DNA of 64,000 bases from Paenibacillus aurantius (GCF_032268605.1 NZ_CP130318.1:1894001-1958000); one strand, 5' to 3'. Shown: positions 9,575 through 19,166, counted from the first letter of the stretch. Numbers and translations: made by a program. Notes: generated by a model not told the origin, from the letters alone.

Positions 9575-11734
9575 ATGGGCTTGATAAGGAAACGTCCCTT
9601 TAAAGGGCTGCGGCGTGCTGTTCTCGCCGGCTTCGCCGCCATGACCATGCTTACGGCTGCGCTGCCTGCGGCGGCCGAGGTCAACCCGTACTCGACCCGC
9701 TCGAAGGACAGCGAAGGCACCATCATCTGGACCCAGCCGGCTTATACTCCCGTTAAGCTGGTGGGACAAGGGCTGAAGGCGCCTGACAAGGACAACAAGC
9801 TGGCGGCATCGCCGCTCAAAGGCCCCAAGGATCTGTTTATTGACAGGCAGGACCATGTCTATGTGGCGGATACGGGAAACAACCGGCTTGTCGAGTTTGA
9901 TGACCAAGGGAAGTGGCTCCGGTATTTGACCGTCCCCGAAAGCCCTCTGAACAAGCCGGAAGGCTTGTTCATCACCGCGGAAGGGGATATCTATGTGGCG
10001 GACACCGGTAACAAACGGGTGGTCAGGCTGAACAGCGAAGGAAAGCTGCTTCAGAAGTTTGAGAAGCCCCAATCCCCTTTCCTTCCGGATTCCTTTAAAT
10101 TTGATCCGACCCGGCTAGTCGTGGACAAGAGAGGTTTTCTGTATATCGCGACGCTCGGGGGGTACCAGGGGCTGCTTCAGATGGATCCCCAAGGGGAATT
10201 TCAAAGCTTCTATGGCACCAATGCGACGGAGCTTTCCACCCTTGACAAAATTAAAAAAGCCCTCTACCCCAAGCAGATGTATGCCAACGAAATCAGCAAG
10301 CTCCCGGGGACCATCAGCAGTGTCGCCGTAGACAAGAATGGCTTCATCTACACGACCACAGCGGGCAACGTAAGCGAGAATCAGGTCAAGAAGCTCAACA
10401 TTCGCGGGCAGAATATGCTTCAGTATAACAGCAGCCAGAACAAGAGTACGTTCGGGGAATACGCTCCACGGGATCGGAAATACGTAAGCGGACAAGGCTA
10501 CGCCAAACCGCAGCTCATCGATCTGACCATAGACCGAAGCGGAAATATTACCACGATCGACAGCTCCTACCATGTCATCAGTCAGTATGACGCGAACGGA
10601 AATCTGTTGTTTTTCTGGGGGGGAGGGGAAACGGAGGCGGCAACCCAGCTAGGCTTGATCAAAGCCCCTGCGGCGATCGATTCCAATTCGAAGGGCGACC
10701 TTCTCGTGCTGGACAGCCAGGAAGGAAGCATTCAGTGGTTCCGTCAATCGGAATTCGGTTCACTCGTCAACAAGGCCAACGGCTTAACCTTGCAAGGCCG
10801 GTATGAGGAAAGTGAGGTTCCGTGGCAGGAGGTTCTCCGGTACAATACTTTCTTTACCCCGGCTCTTCTGGGGTTGGCCAAAGCGTCCTACAAGAAGGGG
10901 GACTACGAACAGGCCAAACAGTATTTCCAAAGAGGAGGAAACCGCAAGGGGTATTCGGACGCTTACTGGCAGATCCGGCTGAAATGGTTTCAGCGAAACT
11001 TCAGCATGCTGGCCACGATATACACGTTGGGATCGGCCGGATTTCTTCTCCTGGGGCGATTGACCCGGGAGACCCGTTGGAGAAAGGCTTGGAGGAACCG
11101 AAAGCGCAGTGCCAACCCGGCTATTGTCCAGCTCAAGCACTTGTTTACCATTATCCGCCATCCGATCGATGGGTTTAGCGCTTTGCGTTACGAAGGAAAG
11201 GGCAGCTACCCGGGAGCCCTTGTTATCCTTCTGCTTGCGTTCGGATCCCTTGTGTTTGCCAAGCTATATACAGGTTTTCCTTTCAATCCCGTTAATCCTT
11301 ATAAGTTTAATATGCTGATTCTGTTTATTGAATTTGTTGTCCTGTGGCTCGGCTGGGTCGTCTGCAACTACTTGGTCAGCTCCATTCTCCAGGGGGAAGG
11401 GCGGTTTCGGGATGTCTTTATCGCGAGCAGCTATGCGCTTATGCCGCTCATCTTGGTAGGGATCCCGCTTGCTCTCCTCTCCAACATCATGACGTATTCA
11501 GAGGAGGCCATCTATAACGACTTGTATTCGGCGATGATCATTTGGCTGCTTCTGCTCTTCGTGTGGAAGGTGCAATCGCTGCAGAATTACTCGGTGGGAG
11601 AAACGGCCGTCAATCTGGCTTCTACGGCATTTGCCTTTCTCATTGGAGCGGTTCTTGTTCTAACGGTGTTCGGGCTTTCCAGTGATTTGAAGTCGTTCGT
11701 TTTCGAAATCTATCAGGAGGTGAGGCTGCGATGA
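9575..11734 (+). CDS. NHL-propeller, TPR and Yip1-domain membrane protein
   Basis: A 719-residue composite protein. It has a signal peptide (about 1-35), then six NHL-type propeller blades at roughly 82-390 (repeats such as DHVYVADTGNNRLVEF and DIYVADTGNKRVVRL). A short TPR-like helical region follows (408-475; YKKGDYEQAKQYF). One membrane helix (about 478-496) and a Yip1-type domain with about five membrane helices complete it (520-719; HPIDGFSALRYEGKGSYPGA). The propeller should face the outside. NHL propellers usually bind glycans, peptides or lipids; the role of bacterial Yip1 domains is unknown. The gene has a strong AGGAAGGAGG site, and its stop overlaps the DUF5696 gene by four bases, implying joint action. 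I infer a sensor or scaffold for the transporter; no function is established. Confidence 0.8.
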   Translation: MGLIRKRPFKGLRRAVLAGFAAMTMLTAALPAAAEVNPYSTRSKDSEGTIIWTQPAYTPVKLVGQGLKAPDKDNKLAASPLKGPKDLFIDRQDHVYVADTGNNRLVEFDDQGKWLRYLTVPESPLNKPEGLFITAEGDIYVADTGNKRVVRLNSEGKLLQKFEKPQSPFLPDSFKFDPTRLVVDKRGFLYIATLGGYQGLLQMDPQGEFQSFYGTNATELSTLDKIKKALYPKQMYANEISKLPGTISSVAVDKNGFIYTTTAGNVSENQVKKLNIRGQNMLQYNSSQNKSTFGEYAPRDRKYVSGQGYAKPQLIDLTIDRSGNITTIDSSYHVISQYDANGNLLFFWGGGETEAATQLGLIKAPAAIDSNSKGDLLVLDSQEGSIQWFRQSEFGSLVNKANGLTLQGRYEESEVPWQEVLRYNTFFTPALLGLAKASYKKGDYEQAKQYFQRGGNRKGYSDAYWQIRLKWFQRNFSMLATIYTLGSAGFLLLGRLTRETRWRKAWRNRKRSANPAIVQLKHLFTIIRHPIDGFSALRYEGKGSYPGALVILLLAFGSLVFAKLYTGFPFNPVNPYKFNMLILFIEFVVLWLGWVVCNYLVSSILQGEGRFRDVFIASSYALMPLILVGIPLALLSNIMTYSEEAIYNDLYSAMIIWLLLLFVWKVQSLQNYSVGETAVNLASTAFAFLIGAVLVLTVFGLSSDLKSFVFEIYQEVRLR

Positions 11735-13974
11735 AGAACCTTACCCGGCTTATCCCCCAGGGTCTGGTCTTGCTGCTTTTGGCAGGGGTGGCGGTTTATG
11801 TCGCGACTCACCTTCAAATCGGGAGAATCAACCGTTCCGTTTCCGCGGCAGCAAGCAATTCGCCTGGTGCGCTGAAGGTTAGCCCCGGACCGGCGGAGCT
11901 ACCGGATGAGTCGAAGCTCCAGACGGTGGGGGAGAATGACAGGCTGACCCTTAAGCTGGATGCCAAGACCGCCCACTTCCTTGTACAAGATAAGAAGGAC
12001 GGCAGGGTATGGCGCTCGTATCCCAATCCAGCCCAATGGAGCAGGGAAACGACCGTTGGGCTTTGGAGAACTCATCTCCGTTCCCCGCTCATGTTTCAAT
12101 ATGCGGATTTGACTTCGAACAAATCGCAGCCGAAGGAGACCAATTTTCTGGAGGAGCAGGGAACCATTCAGAAGCTGGAAACCTTCCCCGGCGGCTTTCG
12201 GCTGACCTTCGATATGCCGTCGAAGAAGCTTTCCGTGCCGATCGAAGTGAAGCTGGAAGGGGATTCGGTCGTCACCCGCATCGTCGATTCCGGCATCAAG
12301 GAAGAAAATTTGAGCCTGCTGTGGCTTCGCCTTTATCCTTTCTTCGGGGCGGAACGCTCGGAGGAACAGGACGGCTACCTGTTCATACCCGACGGGTCGG
12401 GTGCGTTGATCCGTTTCCAGGAAGGCGGCACGAATGCCACCCGCATTTACCAGGAGCCGGTGTTCGGCAAGGACCTGGCTTACCAATTAAAGAGCAGTGA
12501 CGATTATAGGGACAACGCCAGGCACAAAATAAGCGCCCCGGTCTATGGGGCGAAAAGCGGCGACCGGGGGTTTCTTGCGATTCTGGAAGAGGGGGCCGAA
12601 TACGCCGACCTGCTGGCGTCTCCCGCCGGAGCTTACAGCACCTATAACTGGATAACCGGACAGAACAATTACCGGCAGAAATACCGGCAAGTCACCAACC
12701 GGGAGAAAGAACGTTCCTTCGATACCTATAACAAAGAGGCACGCTTTAGCGGGGACCGTGTAACCCGGTATGTGCTGCTCGACAGCCAGGCCTCCGATTA
12801 TGCGGGAATGGCCAAGCGGTACCGCACCTATTTAATGAAAGCTTACAAGCTTAACCAGCTTCCCCCAGGCAGCGGCAAAGTTCCTATGGATATCATCGTG
12901 GTGGGCGGGGACTCCGCCAAAGGGCTGTTAGGGGACCGGTATGTCAAAGCCACGACGACCATCGATGCCATGCAGATGATCCAGCGGCTGTATGGACTGG
13001 GAATCGATAACATGGCCATGCGGTATTGGGGCTGGCAGAAAGGCGGATACGGAGAAACGGGAGGAGGAGCGGTTGTTGACTCCCGGTTGGGGGGAGAGAA
13101 GGGAATGAAGGATTTGGTAACCTTTGCCCATTCTCTGAACGTTCCGGTGTATCTCCGTACGGATTATTCGCGCAACACGTCCGGGGCGGGAGGATTCTCC
13201 ACACGGGTTCATGGAGTAAGAGATCTGGGAGGAACGCCTATCGAGAAATTCGCCAGCCTGTCTTTTGTACGTCAGCTTGTTGATCAGGATATAAGGTACT
13301 TCCGGGAGCTGGGGGTGGATGGAGTGGAACTCCAGGGGATCGGCCAGTATCTAAGCAGCGACTACAACAGCAAATACGGAGCCTCGCGTAAGGAGAGCAT
13401 GGGTCAGCAGCAGGCCATCATAACCAAACTCCGGGAGGGGGTGGGCAAGGTGCTTGGCTATCGTTCCAGTCTGTTTGCGGCCCCTCTAATGGATGGGGTA
13501 GCGCGGCTTGAGGATGATTTCTCGAACGACCTGTTCTCGGAAGATGGGATTCCGTTTCTGCAGATCGCCCTGCACGGTCTGATTCCCTATACCTCCATGC
13601 CCTCCAATGAGAGGGATCAATTTAATAAGCAATTTCTTCGTGACCTGGAATACGGGGCCAATCCCTCTTACCTGTTTACCGGCAGCAGCTCCGAGGACCT
13701 TAAGTATGTGCAGAATCTTACTTACTACAGTCCCTCCCCCCAGGATTGGGAACAGACGGCGGTTCAGGAATTCCAGAAGTGGAACCAGGCGCTTGGTGAT
13801 GTGCAGCATGAGTTTATCACCGGCCACCGTATATTGTCCAAGGAGGTCAGGGAAACCACCTTCGGGAACGGCAAACGCATAGTCGTTAATTATGGCACGA
13901 GTGCCTATGTATACGAAGGGCGTCCGGTTGAGCCGGAGAATTACTTGGTTCTGCAAGGGGGGGCTAAGCCATGA
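11731..13974 (+). CDS. Membrane-anchored DUF5696 protein, possible glycosidase
   Basis: A 747-residue protein with an uncleaved-type N-terminal membrane helix (about 8-28) and a long extracytoplasmic part. Residues 60-350 look like a beta-supersandwich (for example DGYLFIPDGSGALIRF). Residues 380-640 have the alternating strand/helix pattern of a TIM barrel (GIDNMAMRYWGWQKGGYG; GVDGVELQGIGQYL). I recognise this as the DUF5696 family, whose domain order resembles clan GH-A/GH101-like glycosidases, but catalytic residues cannot be assigned from sequence alone. It overlaps its neighbours by ATGA on both sides, so it is produced in step with the NHL/Yip1 protein and the second permease pair. It probably trims or binds a glycan at the membrane surface before import. 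Confidence 0.75.
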   Translation: MKNLTRLIPQGLVLLLLAGVAVYVATHLQIGRINRSVSAAASNSPGALKVSPGPAELPDESKLQTVGENDRLTLKLDAKTAHFLVQDKKDGRVWRSYPNPAQWSRETTVGLWRTHLRSPLMFQYADLTSNKSQPKETNFLEEQGTIQKLETFPGGFRLTFDMPSKKLSVPIEVKLEGDSVVTRIVDSGIKEENLSLLWLRLYPFFGAERSEEQDGYLFIPDGSGALIRFQEGGTNATRIYQEPVFGKDLAYQLKSSDDYRDNARHKISAPVYGAKSGDRGFLAILEEGAEYADLLASPAGAYSTYNWITGQNNYRQKYRQVTNREKERSFDTYNKEARFSGDRVTRYVLLDSQASDYAGMAKRYRTYLMKAYKLNQLPPGSGKVPMDIIVVGGDSAKGLLGDRYVKATTTIDAMQMIQRLYGLGIDNMAMRYWGWQKGGYGETGGGAVVDSRLGGEKGMKDLVTFAHSLNVPVYLRTDYSRNTSGAGGFSTRVHGVRDLGGTPIEKFASLSFVRQLVDQDIRYFRELGVDGVELQGIGQYLSSDYNSKYGASRKESMGQQQAIITKLREGVGKVLGYRSSLFAAPLMDGVARLEDDFSNDLFSEDGIPFLQIALHGLIPYTSMPSNERDQFNKQFLRDLEYGANPSYLFTGSSSEDLKYVQNLTYYSPSPQDWEQTAVQEFQKWNQALGDVQHEFITGHRILSKEVRETTFGNGKRIVVNYGTSAYVYEGRPVEPENYLVLQGGAKP

Positions 13975-14843
13975 GAACTCCGGTACGCCGCTTGCCTTCC
14001 TCTACGATCCGCAAGCTGGAGGGGACCTTGTTCTTTACTCCTTGGATAGTGGGGTTTCTTCTGTTTATGGTTTTTCCGCTCGGTTATTCGTTCTATATGA
14101 GCTTTCACCAGGTCCAAATTCTTGCAACGGGAATCAGCTTCCAGTATAAGGGGTTCTATTACTACAAATATATCCTGTTCGAGAATGCCGATCTGTTGTA
14201 CAACCAGCTGATTCCGTTTTTGCGGCAGGCCGTTCTGATGCTGCCGATCATCGTCGTGTTTTCCCTGTTCACGGCCATTATTCTTAATCAGAACTTCTGG
14301 GGACGCACATTCTTCCGGGCCGTCTTCTTCTTACCGGTTATCTTTACGACCGGACAGGTCATAACGGAATTTATTACCCAGGGAGAAGGCAATCTTGATT
14401 TTCTCGAACGGTATAATCTTTCCTCCCTGGTTGTGACGTATCTGCCCCCCTCGTGGGCATCGCCGATTGTCGCCGTATTAAGCTCCTTCGTACTCGTGCT
14501 TTGGTATTCCGGAGTGCAGATTTTGATCTTTCTGGCGGGGAGGCAGACGATCTCTCCTTCCGTATATGAGGCGGCGCGGATTGATGGAGCCAACCCTTGG
14601 GAGGTCTTCTGGAAAATTACCCTTCCGGCCATGCTGCCTTTTGTTCTCTTGAACCTGATCTACACCACGGTGGATTTGTTTACCTATCCGGGAAACCCGA
14701 TTCTGACCCAGGTGAATACGACCGATTACGGCCGGTCCAGCGCCCTTGCCTGGATTTACTTTGCAATCATCTTCGTGTTTCTCGGGATTATCTTTTTCCT
14801 GTTTACGCGCTTCTTCCGCGGCGTAAAACCGGCAGGCCGATAG
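13971..14843 (+). CDS. Sugar ABC transporter permease, MalF type (second pair)
   Basis: A 290-residue six-helix permease with the EAA loop YEAARIDGANPWEVFWKITLPAM. Its ATG overlaps the DUF5696 stop by four bases. It starts the second permease pair of the operon, for which no separate binding protein or ATPase is present. Confidence 0.9.
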   Translation: MRTPVRRLPSSTIRKLEGTLFFTPWIVGFLLFMVFPLGYSFYMSFHQVQILATGISFQYKGFYYYKYILFENADLLYNQLIPFLRQAVLMLPIIVVFSLFTAIILNQNFWGRTFFRAVFFLPVIFTTGQVITEFITQGEGNLDFLERYNLSSLVVTYLPPSWASPIVAVLSSFVLVLWYSGVQILIFLAGRQTISPSVYEAARIDGANPWEVFWKITLPAMLPFVLLNLIYTTVDLFTYPGNPILTQVNTTDYGRSSALAWIYFAIIFVFLGIIFFLFTRFFRGVKPAGR

Positions 14844-14853
14844 GAGGGAAGAC

Positions 14854-15825
14854 ATGAGCAAGCCATTGATTAATCCCGCCCGATTCCGGGCAGGCCGGCC
14901 GCCTTTTCGGGCTTGGCTTAAGAAGACCCGCTACCTGCTTCTTGGCAAGGAGGCCGACAAAGGCTTACTGTTCCGGGTCATGATTTATTTGATCCTGATC
15001 GATACCGCCTATATCTACCTGAATCCGCTGTTCTATATGATCACCTCCATGGTCAAAAATTCGGCGGATTTGCTGGATCCCTCCGTCCGTTGGATTCCCC
15101 GGGAAATCTTTACGGGCACGCTCACCGATGCGTGGATTCATGTGAGGTTCCCCCAGGCATTCACCATCAGCCTCTTGCTTTCTACTTCGGTCGCTTTGCT
15201 GCAGACGTTATCCTGTGCGGTAGCCGGTTATGCTCTGGCCCGGCTGGACATTCCGTTTAAGTCCTTCTGGTTCTTCTGTCTTCTGCTGACTTTCGTGGTA
15301 CCCCCGCAGGTTATCATCCTGCCCAATCTGATCGCGGCCAGTCAAATCTTTCATGTTATGAAAACCTACTACCCGATCATTGTGCCCGCCCTGTTCGGCC
15401 ACGGGCTTAAGGGAGCCCTGTTCGTCATCATTTACCGGCAGTTCTTCTCCACCCAGCCGAAGGAGCTGGAAGAGGCGGCGAGGATGGACGGAGCCGGGGT
15501 GCTTCGTGTCTTCACCCGGGTCATGCTGCCTCTGGCAAGGCCGGCTATCCTGGTTGTCTTCCTGTTCTCCTTCGTGTGGACCTGGAACGATTATTATACA
15601 CCGGGGATGTATATGGGCGGCTCCAAAAGCCTTCCGCTGTCTCTCGGCATTACCCAGATCAGCGCACAGCTCGCGGCACAGGCCGGCGAAAGCGGTCCTT
15701 CCCTTTTTGATGAGCCGATCAAAATGGCCGGTGCGTTCCTCATCATTCTGCCCCCGCTTGTCCTGTATTTGTTCGCCCAACGCTGGTTCATAGAAGGCGT
15801 GGAACGTACCGGCCTGGTCGAATAG
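14854..15825 (+). CDS. Sugar ABC transporter permease, MalG type (second pair)
   Basis: A 323-residue permease with a TAGGAGGGAA ribosome binding site. The EAA loop reads EEAARMDGAGVLRVFTRVMLP and the protein ends with the usual WFIEGVERTGLVE tail. It has a longer than usual cytoplasmic N-terminus (about 45 residues) before the first helix. A purine-rich gap of about 108 bases without a clear terminator leads to the two-component genes, which are probably cotranscribed. Confidence 0.9.
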   Translation: MSKPLINPARFRAGRPPFRAWLKKTRYLLLGKEADKGLLFRVMIYLILIDTAYIYLNPLFYMITSMVKNSADLLDPSVRWIPREIFTGTLTDAWIHVRFPQAFTISLLLSTSVALLQTLSCAVAGYALARLDIPFKSFWFFCLLLTFVVPPQVIILPNLIAASQIFHVMKTYYPIIVPALFGHGLKGALFVIIYRQFFSTQPKELEEAARMDGAGVLRVFTRVMLPLARPAILVVFLFSFVWTWNDYYTPGMYMGGSKSLPLSLGITQISAQLAAQAGESGPSLFDEPIKMAGAFLIILPPLVLYLFAQRWFIEGVERTGLVE

Positions 15826-15933
15826 CAGAGGAGAATAGGGAAAAGAAACGGCGGAAGCTCTGAAAATCGGGACTTCTAGAGGAGATAGGAAAATAATAGG
15901 GGGGTGTAGAATAGAGGAAAGCGGGGTGAGGAA

Positions 15934-16638
15934 ATGCATATTTTGGTTATCGAAGACGAGCCGAAAATTCGGGATATGCTGGTTTTGTATTTTGAGAACG
16001 AGGGGTGGACCGCCGATTGTACCCCAAACGGGCATGAGGCTTGCCAAATGTTCCGCCAGGCCTCTTATGATTTGGTCATCCTAGACCTTATGCTCGAAGG
16101 CTTGCAGGGAGAAGACGTGTGCCGGACCATCCGGCAGCAATCCCAGGTTCCGCTCATTATGCTGACCTCCCGGGCCCGGGAGTCCGATACGATCAAAGGC
16201 TTGAACCTGGGTGCGGATGATTACATCATAAAGCCTTTCCGTGCCAAAGAGCTGGTCGCCCGCATCTATGCGCTTATGCGGCGGGTGGCTCCAGCCGTCA
16301 AGGAAGCCAGGGGGAACGGGCGGATCTTTCAGCGGGGCAAAATGGTGATCTTCCCGGAAGAGAAGCAGGTTCTTGTCGAAGGCCGGTCCGTAAGCCTAAC
16401 CGCCACGGAGTATAAGCTGCTGGAGATTTTGAGCGCGCGGCCCGGAAGGATTTTTCATAGGGAAGAGCTCATCTACATGATCCACGGTGACCGTTTCGAG
16501 GGGGACGGCCGTACGATGGACGCCCATATCAAAAACCTGAGGAAGAAGATCGAACCCGGCCCGGGCCATCCGACTTATATCGTGACCGTGATCGGCCTCG
16601 GTTATAAATTCGGGGTGAAGGCGGATGGGGAGACATGA
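15934..16638 (+). CDS. OmpR/PhoB-family response regulator
   Basis: A 234-residue two-domain regulator. The receiver (1-120) has the acidic pair in VIEDEP, the phosphoacceptor D51 in VILDLML and the conserved lysine in YIIKPF. The C-terminal winged helix (about 130-230) ends in the family's AHIKNLRKKIE and VIGLGYKF motifs. It overlaps the kinase gene by four bases. It probably controls this operon, possibly through the TTCACA repeats at 3485-3501. Confidence 0.93.
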   Translation: MHILVIEDEPKIRDMLVLYFENEGWTADCTPNGHEACQMFRQASYDLVILDLMLEGLQGEDVCRTIRQQSQVPLIMLTSRARESDTIKGLNLGADDYIIKPFRAKELVARIYALMRRVAPAVKEARGNGRIFQRGKMVIFPEEKQVLVEGRSVSLTATEYKLLEILSARPGRIFHREELIYMIHGDRFEGDGRTMDAHIKNLRKKIEPGPGHPTYIVTVIGLGYKFGVKADGET

Positions 16639-18017
16639 ACGAGCTTCGCCGTTTTCTTAGAAAAATGAACGTGCAGCTTTTTCTTGCGTTCCTGATGGTC
16701 TCTGTTCTTTTCCTGATTCTGGTGACCAATGTAACGAGTTTCAATCTCCAGCAAATGCTTAATGGATTCGTTGGGAGGGATTTAGAAAGGACCGGCTATC
16801 TGCTCCTGGACGATATGCGCGAGCATGGGATTAGGGATAAGCCGCTTACCTCGGATCAAAGGGATTGGCTTCAAAGACGTGCCGCTTTGTACGGGGTCCT
16901 TATGGAGTTCCGGAACAAGGACCGTTCCGTTGTCTGGTTCCAAACCATTCAGCGGATAGGCCAAACCGCGGTTATCGAAAAGGAACTGCCCTATTTGTAC
17001 GACGGCATGACGCTCGGCTATTTGAGATTGGCCGACCGGGAGCAAAGCACTTCCTTGAATCCCGCCATACAAGGGTATCAGGAAAGCCTTGTATGGCGCA
17101 CCAAGCTGCTGTATTCCCTTCTTTTTCTTGTTGCCGTCGTGGTCAGCTACCTGATCGCCAAGCGATTGTCGAGGCATTTGAATCGGGTGTACCGGATGGC
17201 CGAAGAGATTGGCTCGGGGAACCGGAGCATCCGGATTCCGCTGGAAGGGCCGGAGGAAGTCCGCCGGCTTACCGCTACTCTGAACAACATGTCGGCGGAG
17301 CTGAAGAGGCAGGAGGACTGGCGGCACCAGTTGATGGAGGATTTCATGCATGAGCTGAGGACCCCGCTGACCTCGGTGCTTCCGCGGGTGGAGGCGATGG
17401 TGGATGGTTTGCTTAAGCCGGACCCTGCCCAAATGCAGGAAATATATGAAGAGCTCGAACGGTTCACCCGTCTGGTTAACGACCTGGAAAGGCTTTCGGA
17501 GGCGGAGGCCGCCCGGTTCGCCATGATCATCAAGAGAACGAATATGGTTAAGCTGACTCTTCAGATCTACAATCAGCACAAGGCGCTCGCGAAGGAGAAA
17601 GGGATCAAGCTTAAGCTGGAAGCCACCAATGTTCCCTGTTATGCGGAAATCGATCGGGACAAAATCGTTCAGGTCATGACGAATGTCGTCTTGAATGCCA
17701 TCAAATATACCCCACCGGGAGGCAGGGTTACCCTAATGACGGATTGGACGGAGGATCACATCCTCCTGGCTTGCGAGGATACGGGCATCGGCATAAGCAC
17801 CCAGGATCTTCCGTACATCTTTAACCGGTTGTACCGCGCCGACAAATCCCGTTCCCGCTTCAGCGGAGGTGTCGGGTTGGGGCTTAGTATTGCCAAAGCT
17901 CTGGTGGAGGCGCATAACGGCGAGCTCACGGCTTCCAGCCAAGTGGGAAAGGGCTCCCGGTTTATGATTAAGCTCCCCAACCGTTACCAGGCTTACTCGA
18001 AGGAAGAAGGAGCCTGA
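16635..18017 (+). CDS. Membrane sensor histidine kinase
   Basis: A 460-residue HPK1-type kinase. Two membrane helices (about 14-34 and 155-177) flank a ~120-residue extracytoplasmic sensor of no recognised family. A HAMP domain follows, then the phosphorylated histidine H239 in FMHELRTPL, and the ATP-binding boxes N (NVVLNAIKYT), G1 (DTGIGI) and G2 (GLGLSIAK). It is coupled to the response regulator by an ATGA overlap. It ends 12 bases from the convergent LacI gene. Being in the transporter/DUF5696 operon suggests that it senses the glycan, the transporter or envelope state; which one is unknown. Confidence 0.93.
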   Translation: MNELRRFLRKMNVQLFLAFLMVSVLFLILVTNVTSFNLQQMLNGFVGRDLERTGYLLLDDMREHGIRDKPLTSDQRDWLQRRAALYGVLMEFRNKDRSVVWFQTIQRIGQTAVIEKELPYLYDGMTLGYLRLADREQSTSLNPAIQGYQESLVWRTKLLYSLLFLVAVVVSYLIAKRLSRHLNRVYRMAEEIGSGNRSIRIPLEGPEEVRRLTATLNNMSAELKRQEDWRHQLMEDFMHELRTPLTSVLPRVEAMVDGLLKPDPAQMQEIYEELERFTRLVNDLERLSEAEAARFAMIIKRTNMVKLTLQIYNQHKALAKEKGIKLKLEATNVPCYAEIDRDKIVQVMTNVVLNAIKYTPPGGRVTLMTDWTEDHILLACEDTGIGISTQDLPYIFNRLYRADKSRSRFSGGVGLGLSIAKALVEAHNGELTASSQVGKGSRFMIKLPNRYQAYSKEEGA

Positions 18018-18029
18018 AGGAGCCGGACT

Positions 18030-19091
18030 TTAAGCTCCGATTCCTGGTACTCCCGGGGAACCGGACGGAGCGCGGGAAGAATGGCGTACAATCAGCTTGG
18101 TATCGATTTGAATTTTGGTAGTGAGGGACGTTCCTCTGTTCTCCATCAATTCGATCAGCTTGGATACGGCGGTGTCGGCAATGGCTTCTTTCTCCACATG
18201 GACGGTAGTCAATTCCGGGGAGATCACAACCGCTTCGTGAATATTGTCAAAACCCACTACCGATAGATCGCGGGGGACCCGAATCCCCAGCTCCATCAAA
18301 GATTTGATTACACTGATCGCCATATAATCGCACTCACAGAAAAGAGCGGTAGGCAAATCATCCCGGCTGGCGCGAATGGCCGATATAAACTCGGCTTGAG
18401 CGGTAACAACGGTGGGGGCTGCCTTAAATTGGTCTCGTTCGGCCAACTCCAAGCCCATCTCGTGAAGAGCGCTAATAAAGCCCTCCTTCCGGGCATCAAA
18501 ATTATGCATGCGAACGCTTGACGCCACATACCCGATCCTCTTATGGCCCTGATTGACCAAATGCTGAGCTGCCTGATAAGCCCCCAGCGTATTGTTCATG
18601 ACGATGAAATTAGCATCCAGCGTAGGATAGCAGGTGTCGAGAACGACAAGGTTGCGATAGCGGGCGGAAATCATCCGTACTTGCTCGCGGGTTAGATTCG
18701 TCCCGAGTAACAGGATTCCGCCCGACTCATAGTCCTGCTCCAGCTCATCGATTCTGCCCTTCAGCTCATGGGCCGGCACGGTATTAAACAACAAGACAAG
18801 TCCCCGCTTGCGGCATTTCTCCTCAAGATAATGTATGAGCTCCATGAAGAAAGGCTGCTGGTTATAGTGTTCCATTACAATGCCTTCATGAGTACAAGCG
18901 ACGAAACGAATGGAATTTCCGGAAACCGAGCTCCGCTCCGTCCGGGTATACTTCGGCACATACCCTTGAACCCGGACAATTTCCATAATCTTATTCCGGG
19001 TATCCTGGCTAACTCCCGGTTTCCCGTTTAGGGCAAGGGACACAGCCGATTTGGAAACGTTAGCCAACTTGGCGATATCTTCTATTCTCAT
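18030..19091 (-). CDS. LacI-family repressor of the rare-sugar cluster
   Basis: 353 residues: an N-terminal LacI helix-turn-helix (MRIEDIAKLANVSKSAVSLALNGKPGVSQ region, 1-55) and a periplasmic-binding-protein-like effector domain (about 65-340, with LSVVGFDNIHEA). The ATG at 19089-19091 is chosen over an upstream in-frame ATG because GGAGGGG lies just before it. It is divergent from the DUF1593/isomerase cluster. Its own promoter (TTGTTT, 17 bases, TAATAT; 19138-19166, minus strand) contains a copy of the candidate operator ATTAAGTTTAGT in the spacer. The same motif recurs at both promoters of the cluster, so it probably represses the cluster and itself, with a pathway sugar as inducer (inferred). 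Confidence 0.9.
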   Translation of the reverse strand: MRIEDIAKLANVSKSAVSLALNGKPGVSQDTRNKIMEIVRVQGYVPKYTRTERSSVSGNSIRFVACTHEGIVMEHYNQQPFFMELIHYLEEKCRKRGLVLLFNTVPAHELKGRIDELEQDYESGGILLLGTNLTREQVRMISARYRNLVVLDTCYPTLDANFIVMNNTLGAYQAAQHLVNQGHKRIGYVASSVRMHNFDARKEGFISALHEMGLELAERDQFKAAPTVVTAQAEFISAIRASRDDLPTALFCECDYMAISVIKSLMELGIRVPRDLSVVGFDNIHEAVVISPELTTVHVEKEAIADTAVSKLIELMENRGTSLTTKIQIDTKLIVRHSSRAPSGSPGVPGIGA

Positions 19092-19137
19092 GTTAGGCCC
19101 CTCCGTATTTCGCTGGAAATGCTGTTTTCTAAAAATC

Positions 19138-19166
19138 ATATTACATCAACTAAACTTAATAAACAA
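19138..19166 (-). promoter_or_regulatory. lacI promoter with operator-like motif in the spacer
   Basis: Minus strand: -35 TTGTTT (19161-19166), 17-base spacer, -10 TAATAT (19138-19143). The spacer holds ATTAAGTTTAGT (19149-19160), matching motifs at 19347 and 22379. It fits autorepression. Confidence 0.5.
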
